Below are positions 26,946 through 41,370 of a stretch of DNA of 64,000 nucleotides, piece by piece. The DNA is taken from contig CM114274.1 of assembly GCA_050084515.1 (NCBI GenBank), forward strand, positions 8,122,001-8,186,000, read 5' to 3'. Origin of the DNA: Blasia pusilla (lineage: Eukaryota > Marchantiophyta > Marchantiopsida > Blasiales). A model generated the notes under the pieces. It was not told the origin of the DNA and ran no database searches. It was given only the letters and a program-made list of their open reading frames with translations. The position numbers were made by a program, and so were the translations under genes. Numbering within the stretch: position 1 is the first letter of the stretch; each line of letters opens with the position of its first letter.

Positions 26946-29900
26946 TTCTTTCTTGGTCTCTCTAATATGCTTTGATTGGTGCCCAATTACAAGCATATGA
27001 TATTTTCAATACATACCTAATAAAAATAATTGATCCACAACCCATTTAATTTGATTTTTTTCAATTTGCATTGATCTAAATGCAAGGCCATAGTGAAATA
27101 AAGTCCAAAATTAATTGTATGTTTGACGCATCTAAATATCTACCTCACTACACCAAGATGGTCTAGCTTCCTTGGACTTCACTCAAACTAGCTTCCAAAA
27201 TCAATTGAATGACTCAAATTATATCAAGTAGCCTAAAAATAGATTAGAAGTACTAATATTTGTCGATACATGTTCAAATCTACAAGAACTTCACATATCT
27301 TATATTAGCTTGAGATCTTGTTTTAAGGAGATGGAGAGACGTTTACAACCTTCCATCCCAAATTGCGCTAGCTTTTATAGAGCATATTATCACTATGTCG
27401 TCCAAGTATGACATCCCTAATGAAAAACCTCAAGGTCCTTTTGAAAATTTCCCCTAAATCTTTGACATATGCATCATGATTTTATGTGATTATCAAATAA
27501 AAATGCACCTTAGCCATCTTAGCCTATATGCAAGATGTACGTTTGAGAAGTCTTCATTCATAATCTCTTCATCTGTGGCTTCTTGTGGCTCTCGAAGATG
27601 CTTGAGGCATGCCATGACTATGATTTCAAAGGCAATGATTTTCTTGAGTCATAGCATGCCTCTTCTAACTACGATCTTCCATTGTATGATAGACATTACC
27701 TACAATTTATGAACTATTGATTCTTTGAAGAGTACACGACCTACCATACTCTTATATTTGTATAATTAGACATAGTAGTAACGTGTCATGTGTATAATCA
27801 CTCTTCCTACATATCTTCATTAACAAGCTGACTAAAGGCAAGATTTGGCTTTGTAGAGCATACTTCATCAAACATAACAAGGGGAGTCCAAGTTTAGCCA
27901 CACAAACAACATATTGATCTGGATATTTGTTTGAGTGTCTCTTGTGTATTTTAATTTTGAATAATTTCTTTTAAATACTTATGGACTTTTTTCCCATAAT
28001 ATCTCAAAAGGAATATGTTTACCATGACTATTGTCAAGGCATTTACTCAATTAGAACAATCTATATTATTGTGGGAGGATTATCACCCATATGGCAACTC
28101 ATGTGTGGTTAACACGTAGTGTCAAACATACACTCCCCTCTTGACGGATATCTCTAGCACTCCAAATTTTGGAAATGCGAAATAAAAATAATTTTAATTT
28201 CATATCTTTTATGTAATATATACCTTGCATCACCATATGACTTATTAGTTTGGATAAAGGCATGTCAAATCTTTGACTACGCCAATATTGCTATTGATGA
28301 ACATTTGTCAAATAATGGAGTATTACATGCTTTTAAATTTCTACCAATAATTTTTTTGCATGTGCAATGTAGTGGGTGAGATGATTGGAAATTATTCAAA
28401 TGAAAATATTCACATATGGAGGATGATAAATATGAAGTTTATTGGACATAAGGTGAATTCTTAGAATTTAACATTCAAAAAGATGAAAGAAAAATCCTAG
28501 GTTTCTTTGATAATACATCTAATTTGTAATTGTTTTCTAAAAAATCATATCTTTTCCTTTAGTAAATGGGGGAATTTTTTATTCCTTTTTGATCTCTCAT
28601 ATTTCAATTAATGAAATAAAATCATCCATTTTGATCAATTCTTCCCCAAAATAGAGAATAAATTTCTCCCAATAAATCTTGAAATTTTAAAAATAGAAAA
28701 ATAAAATTTCTTTCCACGTTGAAGAAAAATTATTGTCCTTACACTATTGTATAATTCTTCTTCATTTTTTTCCTCAAAAATTGAATTAATTTTCCCACCA
28801 AAATAAACGTGATTTTTTTTTACATGAACTGTTAAAATTTTCAATCTCAAAGGGGAAAAGATAATAAACATGAAAGATTTCCTAGGAAAATTTTAGTTTT
28901 TTTAAAAGAAATAAATATCATATTTTAAATTGAAAAACAAGAAATCAATCTAATCATTGAAAATTTTCCCTCATCCTACTTTTCTTATTCAATAACCATC
29001 TAGAGAGTATGATATCATAAAAAATTACATCCATACTCATTATCTTCATTTCCACTCCTAAAATATATGCCCCTTCATCCTTCGATATCTCAAAAAATAA
29101 AACATTCTTTCATTTAACTAGTCTTCCAAGGAGGTAACACCCTTACTAATACTATATTTTAAAAAATTAAAATGCTCATTATCTATCTACATTTCCACTC
29201 CTAAAAAATATGCCCCTTCACTAGTATCAAAAGGTTAAGGAAAGCTTGTTTCTTACCTATGTCCATACCTCCTCTCAATTTTGAGTGGGGAGAAACATAT
29301 TATAGCGGTTGGCAAGTGAAATTAGTATGAAACAATTGAGAGGAGAATACACTTTCTAATATTATTAGATACATTCTAATATTATTAGAGAGTCTAGTAT
29401 ACTAGGGAGTGCCTTCTTAATTTGCAAACACCTCTCTTTTTATCACATCAAGAAAACTTTTTTTTGTTAGTGCCGAAAAAAATGATTCTCTCCACAAACA
29501 CGAAAAAACATTTGTACGCACAATATGATTGGTCCTCAATCCCGTACTATGCTAGTAAGTGTATAATCTTAGATAATTTGAGATTCTTGTGGTAGAGGGG
29601 AAAGTAGGGTTCTTTATTGGTGGTTTATTGGTTGACCGAACGGATTGTATTGAGTTATCTCACTTCCTACCCACTTTCTCCTCCCACTTGCAGGTCCTCT
29701 CTCAAAAGCTTCCCATTGGGAGGAGAAACTTAGATAGTAGAAAACCTAAGAGTGAAGAAGACTAAAACAGAACAAATTTGAGAAAGTGGGTGAGATAACT
29801 GAATATAAGTTCTATTTTTAATCTTCTGTACTCTCAAGATGGTCTTGGTTAATAAAGGCTTTTAAGAGGGATAGCTTCATTGTCTATGATATAAATTAGT

Positions 29901-30618
29901 GGAGATCGTGAGAATCTCGTTTCAAGTTAAACCCATTTCGTTTGTGTTAATAAGTTATCTATCAGCATCTGCTAACAACAAAAACCATTTATATCTGATC
30001 TTCTTGATAAATCATTTTGCCCTAATTGACTCTTTTCCTTCATTGTTAAGGACAAATCACAATACTCGTTCATGAATGGCCCGAGTGCATTGCCAGAGAA
30101 CGCCGCTTAATCTACTTTCAAGTTCTACCTTTTCATTATCTACTTTTAATACTTAGATCAACCTGATAACCTATTCTTTGGGTGCAGATGCATGAGGGAA
30201 ATTTTCTTTTTCAGAATGGAGAGAGCCATCTTGCCTCATAATATCTACCCACACATGAATGATATGGATGGTGTATTCACAAACTATTCTCCTAGTGCAT
30301 ATGATTCATTCATGGAAGAAAATTTCCACACCTTACAAGCACACAATGGGCAGAGTAGAGACAACAGAAGTTGACAATTCAATTGCAAACAGAGCTGGGA
30401 ATAAGGTGAGAGATGATGTTACAAGATCGGATTGCATACCACAAAATACAAACGAGGATGCTTTTATGAAAATCGAGTGCCGGCCTAGATCAGTAAAGCA
30501 GTTGGGGTTCAACTTCTACTTCTATACAAGCTTGAAGGGATCCTATACGCATCCCAGGAATAGGACTGATAGACATACAAGGGATGAAATTCGTCAGGAG
30601 ATTCTCTTCTTATGTAGT
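26946..30618. other. AT-rich intergenic DNA downstream of LHCB5
   Basis: Frames in this stretch are short and low in complexity. A degenerate Helitron-like piece is possible at about 29393-29555 (GAGTGCC..CACCTCTC block and a GCTAG|T end), but its left flank base and hairpin do not fit well. No gene is called. Confidence 0.5.
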
Positions 30619-32710
<2,092 letters not shown>

Positions 32711-33140
32711 TGCGCCTTCGTCCCACACTCACACGCTCTTCCAAGAACGCCCTCTTCCGCGCGCACTCGCCCCGCAGCTGCTCAACCGATCTCCCTCGCT
32801 CTCTCGGAATCGGACGAAGAGAAATTGAGAGGAATCGAGTCGAATTCCGCGCACTTGAGTCTGAGCTGAGGGTTCTTGCGTCCGCCATAGCCACAGCCCC
32901 GCTCCTAGCATGGGCCCATGGCCATGCACGCATGCATGGATGGCCATGCGCACCATGCGGACCGCCCCCTAGCGATGGCGGGGCGCCAATTAGATACCAG
33001 AGAAAGGGATAATTATCCGGCCTCTCATTCGCCGAAGTCCGTTTATCCCGCTAGGATAAAGATAGAAAATCATTTTCGATAATTGGATAAAAGAAAACTA
33101 CATGCATGCATGCAAGCATGGCCATGCAGCAGATGGGTGC
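32711..33140 (-). promoter_or_regulatory. Upstream region of LHCB5 with GATAA words
   Basis: Just upstream of the start codon is a GC-rich leader. Further up are several GATAA/TTATC words, including the palindrome GGATAATTATCC (33007-33018), TTTATCCC (33042-33049), GGATAAA (33054-33060) and GGATAA (33085-33090). GATAAG-type I-boxes are common in light-regulated plant promoters; the match here is to the core only. Runs of GCATGC at 32930-32945 and 33103-33130 resemble RY repeats. No TATA box is placed. Confidence 0.45.
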
Positions 33141-34330
33141 AATCCACTACGGGTCAATCACAGCCTCCCTCATCTCCTTTACGTTTAACCCGTTCCTCCT
33201 CTGAGTTCGAACTCGACTCTATATGGACAGTGCTGCGGACGCATGTAGGGCATTGCAGCGGCGTGTCAAATCTCATGTGTACGGGAAAACGAAACCCAGG
33301 TCTTTGGCCCGTACGTCTTCGGATGAGGTTTTTGACCCTACCTTGTCTAGGACCCGTGGTTATTTTGGCCGAGGTTGGGTTCATGTAACTCATGGTTATT
33401 ATAATGTGTTGGTTAGTCGGTGTTGCATGAAGTTGTAGTGGATAGTTGTCGCGGATGAGAGTGGATTGCCATGATTGCTAATTCGAAGGAGAAGGGATGT
33501 GAGATTTTGGTATGGGCTATCTCTTGGCTATAATCGAGGGGATCATGTTCCCCCCTAGGTGAATTACATCCATGCCTCGACCCTCACAAGTTGTTTCCAT
33601 TTGGGTCATGTAGTCGAGATACTAAATGCCCTTATTGTTTCAATAGCTTCGCCCCCATTGGAGTTTGAAATCACTTACTGACTAAACTTACTACCTTTGA
33701 CAAATTTGGATGGGTAATCCTTCAATCGACCATGGATACTCTCCATTGCTTTTTGTAGCATTATCCGCTCCCTAGTCAAAGGAGTGATTGAAGTTTCACC
33801 TTGGCGGTATCATGGGTCTCTTCAAGATATTTTTTTCTTGCTTGAGATTATTCCATCTAATCCACTGAGTTATCTAAGATGGCCTTCACCATGCTTTACT
33901 TCTCCACGTACTTAGGATTTCGCTTGACCTTGGCTTGACAAACCTCCAAAAACAAGCCATAGAGATCTCCATGATTTGCCTCTGGAGATTTATCTCATAT
34001 GGATCATTACGGCTTGTTTTTGGAGGCTTATCAATCATGGTGAATAAACACCTTCGGGATTGCTATTTGTTGGAAGAAATTGGATAATCAATCGATATGA
34101 ATCACACAAGATGTATGTGGTTCACTTCCCATACAGATAAATCCATGATCAAACATTCTCACATTACTTTATTGAAGTCTGCACACATTGTACATCGAGA
34201 GCTCTCCAAGACTCATTGTCACGCCCAAAGCCATACGCGCAGAATGACACAAAAATCATAACATGTCTTTAGTTAAATAACCAAAAACTAAATGTACCGT
34301 ACCACGAGGCCCAGCCCCTACACCCCTTCC
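33140..34330. other. Intergenic DNA between LHCB5 and a copia relic
   Basis: No gene supported. A 16-bp perfect inverted repeat is listed separately. Near 34217 a TGTCACGCCC phrase resembles a gypsy LTR start but has no partner. Confidence 0.45.
33943..34026. repeat. Perfect 16-bp inverted repeat
   Basis: CCTCCAAAAACAAGCC (33943-33958) and GGCTTGTTTTTGGAGG (34011-34026) are exact reverse complements around a 52-base spacer. Confidence 0.9.
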
Positions 34331-34339
34331 CCAGAAGGA

Positions 34340-36710
34340 GCTAAGAATTGCGACAAATCTAAACAATGTCCATCAACTCTACCATCAAAGACAATTCCCA
34401 TATCCATTCTTCCTTTCAAGTAACAAAAAATCCACTTCACTACTTCCCAATGCTGCTGCCTTGGGTTTGACATAAATATGCTAACCAAACTCATAGCATA
34501 TGAGGTATATGGTCAAGTGCATGTTATTGTATAGTCAAACTTCCAACCGCACTCTCATAAGAAACCTCTGACATTGCTCTCTTTTCACCTTCAGTAATAG
34601 GGCAAGCAACTAAAGACAATCTAAAATGACTGCCTAAAGGAGTGCTCATATATTTAGCATTCTCCATGCCAAACCATTCAAGTACCTTCTTAAGGTACTT
34701 TCTATGGGACGTCCACAATGGTCCATTCTCCCAATCTCTATGGATATCTATCCCAAGAATCCTCTTTGAGGGGCCCAAGTCCTTCTTGTTGAACTGCTTG
34801 CTCAATTTTCTCTTTAATTGAGAAATATCTTTCATATGCTCAACAACAATGAGCATATCATCAATATATAATATCAAGACAATGTAACCAAAATGAACAC
34901 CTCTATTTGTCTTCTTCAGATACACACAATACTCATACTCACAACAAGTACATCCATGTACTCTCATAAATGTATCAAATCTCTTATATTATTGCCTTTG
35001 ACTGTACGTACTTCAATATGTACAAGGACTTCTTCAATTTGCACACCAAGTTCTCCTTCCCCTATACTTCAAATTCCTTTGTCTATTGCATGTTCATCTC
35101 GTCCTTGAGCTCTCCATGCAAGAAGGTAGTTGTAACATCAAGTTGCTCCAACCTTAGGTCATATATAGCTCCTATGCCTAGAAATACACGAAGGGATACA
35201 ATCTTTATCACTGCTGAGAAAAATTCATTAGAGTCAATACCTTCCGTTTGGGAATATCCCTTTGCCACAAGTCTCGCCTTATGTCTATCTTCACTAGTCT
35301 CAAAAAGTCCTTCCTTCCTCGGATACATGCATCTTCATCCAATTTCCTTCTTGTCCTTATTAACCACACTAAGTCCCAAGTGTGATTGTATCAAAGAGAC
35401 TCCATCCCTTTCCCCATAGCAATCATCCACTCCGACCGAACTTGAACCTCCAAGACCTCTTTGTAACATAAAGGATCGCCATTCTCTGTAAGAAGGGCAA
35501 AGTCAACATCTAAACTCAAAGAAACCCAAACATTCATGGGTGGGAGGGCGGGGGGCTCCTAGGTCTATCTAGCCTCCGAAGTTGTGGTATAGTTTGAATT
35601 GTAATATGACTCTCAAACTCTAATTCTGAGACAGTCCTATCAAGCTATCACCAATGTCTACCTCTACCTCTATAGCCTCAAACATTGGACTCTCATCTAT
35701 TACATCACTTCAAATATAAGTTTTCAACATAATATTCTTCTTATCAATGGACACATCTCTACTTACAAAAATCTTGCTTATGCTAGAATCCCATAAACTA
35801 TACCCTCTGATATCCTAGAAAGATGCACTTTCTAGCCTTTGGGTTGAACTTAGACCTCTTTTCTTGCTAAACATGAACATATGCATGACATCCAAACATT
35901 CTAAACAAAGAGTAATTTGCACAAGTACCATGCCATAACTTTATAGGAATTTTACATCCAATTGCAGTAGCACGGATATATTTATAAAATAACAAGTATA
36001 ATTTACAACTTTTTCCAAAAAACTTTTCTTCATTCTCGCATTGCTTAACCTATTACATACTCTCTCCAATACTACTCCATTCATCTGCTCTACCACTCTA
36101 TTTTTTTAGATGTACTAGGAGTGATAAAATGGCGGATGATGTCTTCCTCCTTAAAGAAAATTTCAAATTTTCTACACCGATGCTCTCCATCATTGTCAAA
36201 TCGTATAACCTTATCTTTCGACTAGCATGCTTGTCAACCATTATCTTCTTTTCTGTAAAGATAGATAATACCTCTCTTCTACAACAAGTAAATCCATACC
36301 CTTCTAGAATAATCATCCACAAAAGTGATAAAATTCAATGCTCATGATTGAGAAGCAACAAATGAAGGACCCCAAACATTTGTATGTATATAATCTAGAC
36401 CTTCCTCTATTTGATGTACACCAATACTAAAGCTCACTCTATGTCATTTTCCAAATACGTAATCTCACATAAATCCAACTTACAAGACTGCACTCCTTTG
36501 AGAAAATCACATTTTAACAACTCCCTCATCCCACGTTTGCTCATATGACCCAGCCATAGATGTCATAATTATGTCATATCTTTTACATCTCCATATATTA
36601 TGGATGGTACTGCAACTTTATCTTTAATGGTTTCACCTTCTAACTTGTACACGGTTTCGTATAGTAAAATCATCCACTATGTAAATTCCTCTCTCATTAC
36701 GTGTTCGAGA
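34340..36710 (-). mobile_element. Ty1/copia relic lacking gag and clear LTRs
   Basis: Reading on the minus strand from 36710 down, the order is: a pre-integrase zinc-region remnant (VYKLEGETIKDKVAV, then LGHMSKRGM), integrase remnants (about 36100-36350 and beyond), reverse transcriptase (35328-34524) and the start of RNase H (NPRQQHWEVVKWIFCYLKG, about 34450-34350). This order is that of Ty1/copia. Frames are broken by stops and shifts. The 5' part is replaced by repeat A at about 36720. Confidence 0.85.
34524..35328 (-). pseudogene. Copia reverse transcriptase, broken
   Basis: The upstream piece (35328-35083) reads HKARLVAKGYSQTEGID..LEQLDVTTTFLHGEL, the N-terminal RT motif with its catalytic aspartate in LDV. 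The downstream piece (34967-34524) holds LILYIDDMLIV, the YxDD box, then the LGI.I.RD and AVGSL motifs. The two are in different frames separated by about 115 bases. Confidence 0.85.
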
Positions 36711-36729
36711 GAGTTTTATTAGTATTAGA

Positions 36730-38415
36730 TAAATTAGTTTAGGAAAATGAAATTTTCATGTTTAAACCTCTTTAGGATGGCTCATTTGTGCAGGCCCAAC
36801 TTTAAGAAAAAAGGCAATAAATAAGACATTAAAATAAAAAAGTAAAGTAATGGGGTAGGTGTATTAATGAGAGAAAAATAAAAATAGTCTTTGTTGGTGG
36901 CTATGATAGTTGGGATAGTTTTGAGGATATGTAGTGAGTTGATGAGGATATTTTGGAGGAGATTGTGAGAAAACAAAAAGTGACAAAATCACTGAAATCT
37001 TTTACAAAACTTGGAGATACAAAGTGGCCTAGCTCGTTCGTACGCTCACAAAAGAGCTTCGATAGAACCTGAACATGGAGATAACTTGACATACGAGAAT
37101 ACGCTACCCTTGCGACTCCTGAGTATTTCACTACTTGGGAAACTAGGTTTTTAACATATTTTTCTTTATTTCTATTAATAGAAATTTTTTGCCCAGACCC
37201 CTAAGTTGTCTTGGCATATCAAGGGCTGCACCCCCGGACCCCTGCATTGCATCGGGGTGCCCCACACCTTGATGCAATATAGGGTTAGATAATCCTAGTA
37301 ACGCTACTCCATAACCCACCTACGTCATATTACTATGACTCGTTTGACGTCTAAGTCGAAACCATCAATCTAGGATTCTCCTCATACAAGGCGGCCGATC
37401 AGATTAATGATGCTCAGAGAAGTGGATGTTGAGAATCCAATAGAGATAACATGTAATCTACTTATATCAAAATGGGATTGGCTAAGCCTTGAGAGAAAGC
37501 CATGTGGCACATGATAAGATAAGTCATATTTTATATTCGGATTTTTGGTGAGTATATAAAGAGGAGAGACCTTCAAGGATTTATCACCTTCTACTTCATT
37601 TCTTGAGTCTTCCTTGTTACTCAAAAGTGGATGGAATTGGCTTGCTTGCTCTACCAATGAGAGTGGATTATACCTCTTGGGAAAGTGACTTGGTTAAAAT
37701 CTATTTTTGAGAGTTTTTAGAGTCTTATATGAGATGGTTATTTGGAGAGACTTATTGTCTTGGAGAAGATTTGTCATGTTATGAATAGTGGATGGTTTTG
37801 GCTTTTTATTTTCCCCATGAGAGTGGTTATCCATTTTGGGAGAAGAACTCCGCCAAAATCCATTATAGAAGATAGTGGAGGATGTCCAATAAATATGGAA
37901 AGAGATGGAATACGAGTCGTATCCAATTTTCCTTTCCTTGATCCGTAACACGTCAAGGTTCTCTTCGTAGATAGGCATTGGTTTACTCGCTATCTAATTT
38001 ATCATTTTGGGAGGCATTCATGAACCAGATCATGCACTCTCCAACTCCAGTGATTCTTACTATTGTCACGTACGAAAGGATATGGGATTATACTTTGTAT
38101 GTCCTTATAAAGTGATCCATGGATGTTAATAGGACTGCTTAAGTAGGTTTAACACTAGTTGTGCTACTTTTCTTGTGTACAAGAGTAAAGTAGTCTACAT
38201 GGACTTCATAGTTGGGAATTTTGGAGTTCGATGTTAGGAAGAAGTGATTCGATCGCCTTGGCACCACCATTCGTGATTGTTGTTGTGAAAGAATGGAGAG
38301 TGTATATAATTATTATATATTAAAAAAGGAGAACTTCTTAGAGAGTTCAACTTGCATCAACCACGTTTGCCGCAACTAAAAGGTTTATCCTTAATCGAAG
38401 AAAGCCTCTCGACTT
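36730..38415 (+). repeat. Repeat A, copy 1 (split by the solo LTR)
   Basis: Taken without the solo LTR this unit of about 1.2 kb matches, in reverse, 52290-51720 plus 43541-42800. A TATATAAAG box with flanks GAGTATATAAAGAGGAGAGACC is near 37551-37572, so the unit could itself be a long LTR or a promoter-bearing non-autonomous element. No coding capacity was recognised. Confidence 0.7.
36964..37442 (-). mobile_element. Solo LTR of the copia family nested at 46.2-47.6 kb
   Basis: This 479-bp sequence aligns along its length with the LTR at 46210-46619, apart from an extra segment near 37180-37270. It is flanked by the same five bases, GAGAT, at 36959-36963 and 37443-37447, and no internal region adjoins it. 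That is the mark of an LTR-LTR recombination. The last bases are TA instead of CA. Confidence 0.85.
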
Positions 38416-38534
38416 GACAATGATTCTAACCATCTTGCCCTTCATCAAAATCAAGATTCCTTTTGAAGCTCTTATACTCCACTCTCTTCTACCTCTTTGC
38501 AACCATTATCATCCAACGTTATCGTGTCGAAATT

Positions 38535-38970
38535 TTTTCTTCAAGTAAGGACGGAATGTCTAGCTACGCCAAACATGGTTGATGCAACTTAAACTCTCCA
38601 AGAAGTTCTCCTTTTCAGTACATAATTATTATATACACTCTCTATTCTCTCATGAAAGGAATCACAAATGGTAGTACCGAGGCGATCATTTCTTCATGAC
38701 ATCAAATCCCAAATTTTCTAACTATAAAGTCTTTGTAAACTACTTTACGCTTATATACAAGAAAAATAACACAACGAGTGTTAAACCCTACTCGATCAGG
38801 CATATTAACATCCATGGATAGCTATATAAGGACATACAAAGTACAATCTCATGTCCTTTCGTACGTGACAATAGGAATAATCACCGGAGTTGAAGATTGC
38901 ATTACCTGGTTCATGAATGCCTCCCCAAAGTGGTAAACTAGATAGCGACTATTCCGAGAGGTGATTATTG
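38535..38970 (-). repeat. Repeat A, partial copy 3, forming a large inverted repeat
   Basis: The segment is a diverged reverse complement of about 38000-38415. The arms of roughly 400 bp are separated by about 120 bases. Central blocks include AGTGTATATAATTATTATATA and its inverted partner at 38618-38640. Confidence 0.75.
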
Positions 38971-39009
38971 ATCTACTATCCGGAGGATTTGTCAGGGAGA
39001 GTATACCTA

Positions 39010-39357
39010 CTTGCAGTAGACGGCACCCACGAGGTTGGACGTGACTGGAGGGCGCACCATCTTGAGTGTGCGTGAGATTTTTCTATCTGGTGTTCTCTTA
39101 TTGGAGGGACGCAATGGTTTGGTTTGGAAGGATCATGTGCGTAACTATGCGCCACGTCACCTTCCTAACATTGATAATACATTTGATTCGAGCTTAGCTC
39201 TAGTTCCTGCAGGCTTGCAATGTATGTTGTGTGGTTGTGCCCGTTGTGCAGCCACTATGCTAGTCTGTGGTGGGAGTTCGAGAGGGTGTCATATGGCATA
39301 TCTGACGCCACCTCTCACTAGGGTTCCTCAGGGACGATGGATATGACGCAGATGTAG
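39010..39357 (+). pseudogene. Decayed PHD-finger-like fragment
   Basis: In overlapping frames the sequence reads AVDGTHEVGRDWRAHHLECA, then LVWKDHVRNYAPRHLPN, then CMLCGCARCAATMLVCGG, SSRGCHMAYLTPPLTRVPQG and RW-I-stop. The MLxC-x-x-[C]-x-x-G-x-H-x-x-[C]-L-x-P-P-L-x-x-x-P-x-G-x-W pattern is that of a PHD finger (C4HC3). Two zinc ligands are lost (S and Y in place of C), and the stop falls where the next cysteine codon is expected (TGA for TGC). Host gene or retroelement origin is not settled; the surroundings are transposon-rich. Confidence 0.55.
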
Positions 39358-39439
39358 ATAGAGTAGATAGTCCTACATTCTGACTTGTGTTTGTGATACA
39401 AGTGGGAATGTAGGAGATATTTTGGTACCTCTTGTCTCG

Positions 39440-39650
39440 TTGTGTATATTCCATGAGTTAGCATAGGATCGTATGTGTTTGTGTGTATGTTTGGTGACAG
39501 GAATATATGTTGTGTATCGATGTGTATGCGCACGACATCTCGTTGTTTGGATGCCATGAGTTAACATGGGGTTGTGTGTGTTTGTGTGTATGTTCGGTGA
39601 CAGTGGTGTATGGTGTGTAGCAATGTGTATGTGCACGACAAAGTGCATAT
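39440..39650. repeat. Tandem duplication of about 105 bp
   Basis: Both units carry CCATGAGTTA(G/A)CAT, TGTGTTTGTGTGTATGTT(T/C)GG, TGACAG and TGTGTATG(C/T)GCACGAC. It follows the PHD-like fragment and resembles parts of the LTR-like sequence at 700-780. Confidence 0.7.
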
Positions 39651-40791
39651 CTTGTCGTGAGAGAATGGAGAGTGTATATAGAATAAACCTTCCCCTTATT
39701 CCCGACTCGATATTACCTTCCAACTCAAAATTACTATCCATAGAATTTCACTCACAAACATGCATTCAACTTTACTAAGGGGTGTAATATTTGTCCATAA
39801 TATTGTCCAAATAAGCCGCTAAAAAAAATCAGACATATTTTACTAAAATTGATGATACTCAAAGACCAATGGATTGAAAGGAATCCTCATACTTATGTAC
39901 ATTATAGAGATATGAACACGAACTTATCTTATCTTATAAGATTTATCATTAGATCTATCTAACGTCGGTCCAATCGTCTTGCCAACTCTTCCCCTAACTC
40001 TAATCATACGCCTCCCCACTCCACACGGAACACTCCTCTCTAATAAAAAAATTGACTTCACCATCATTTATGTCTTACTAGTAAGAACGCCCGTGCTACG
40101 CACCGGCATAGCACGGATGTATAGGTTTGTGCAAAAAGGACCTGTTTGGGTTTGTTACACTACCGTGTAAATTATAGTGCGGGACATGATAATGTATCTA
40201 TACGAGAGACAGAGACACATAATGCACACATAATAAAAACCCAGTCATGCCTACAGCAATCGTTCAATCAAGTGTTGTTCACTCCCACCGAGTTCTTCAA
40301 AGTTCCACTACGCGTACGTAGACAGAAGTCGACAATGATATTGCCGCCCTTTCTTTCCTCTATTGTTGAGGAGGAGTCACAAGGGTGCGCAGTGATGCCT
40401 TAGGCAGGCTCGAGCACAAAGAAAATTCGCTCGGTCCCATCCATGCCTCCCACCTTCACTCTACTCGGAATCGATGCCACGACCTCTAGGAGGGCGCCTA
40501 GCTACCCTAGCCAACCTGCCATGATCTCCATCTTGTCCGCATAAGCATGTAATTTTTGTAAGTACCTCGTTGTGCATCTCGGTTGTGGGTCCCTCATACT
40601 CCCCAACTCGGGAACTCTGAGTTTGATCGATGCGCAACTTCTTCCCTCTTCGCGAGTATCGGGAGCGGCTAGAGGGAGTGGGGGAGGTGGTTGGGAGCCG
40701 CTACTCGGAAATATAGGTTCAAAATTTCTTGGAGTGCTACCAATTTCAGTTCCATCACTGTAGTATCAGAATCAACCTGATCTAGAAATGG

Positions 40792-40957
<166 letters not shown>

Positions 40958-40984
40958 TCGATCACCTTCGTGTCCAACGTGTGC

Positions 40985-41370
40985 TGATTTACTTTGATGC
41001 GTTAAAGGGACTTAAATCCCCACCAGTCAACTGCTGAAGACATGGTGTGAATTATCAATTCCGTATTTGGATCCATCACCCATTTCATAGCATGAAACTG
41101 AAGTGCACTTGGAGTGTCAACATCATCACCGCTATCTCCATCTTCAAAGACTAAAAAAGGAAAGAAACGATGTGATTTCACCCGAGTGTGTGGGTTGGGT
41201 AGTAGGGACTCGGGAGCGAGGGAGAGACATAGTGTCATACAATCTCCACCCCACTTGAGATCAGACTCCAGCCATTCTCGTCCGTGATAATTCACACCTT
41301 CCATACCTCGTACGCCGGTAAGACTTCACAACATCCGTCCCTTGTATAACGCATGGCCACTCTGCAAAAA
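40985..41370 (-). pseudogene. Possible captured exons inside the Helitron
   Basis: On the minus strand an acceptor-like TTTTTTTGCAG at about 41363 precedes VAMRYTRDGCCEVLPAYEV, followed by a donor-like GGTGTG. A second acceptor-like CTTTTTTAG near 41152 precedes EDGDSGDDVDTPSALQFHAM and continues to a stop at 41002. The sequence looks like coding exons rather than random DNA, but I do not recognise the gene. Helitrons are known to capture gene pieces; capture here is an inference. Confidence 0.35.

Noticed and set aside
29393-29555. Additional small Helitron
   Set aside because: The left flank base is G instead of A and the terminal hairpin is weak, so it was not called as an element.
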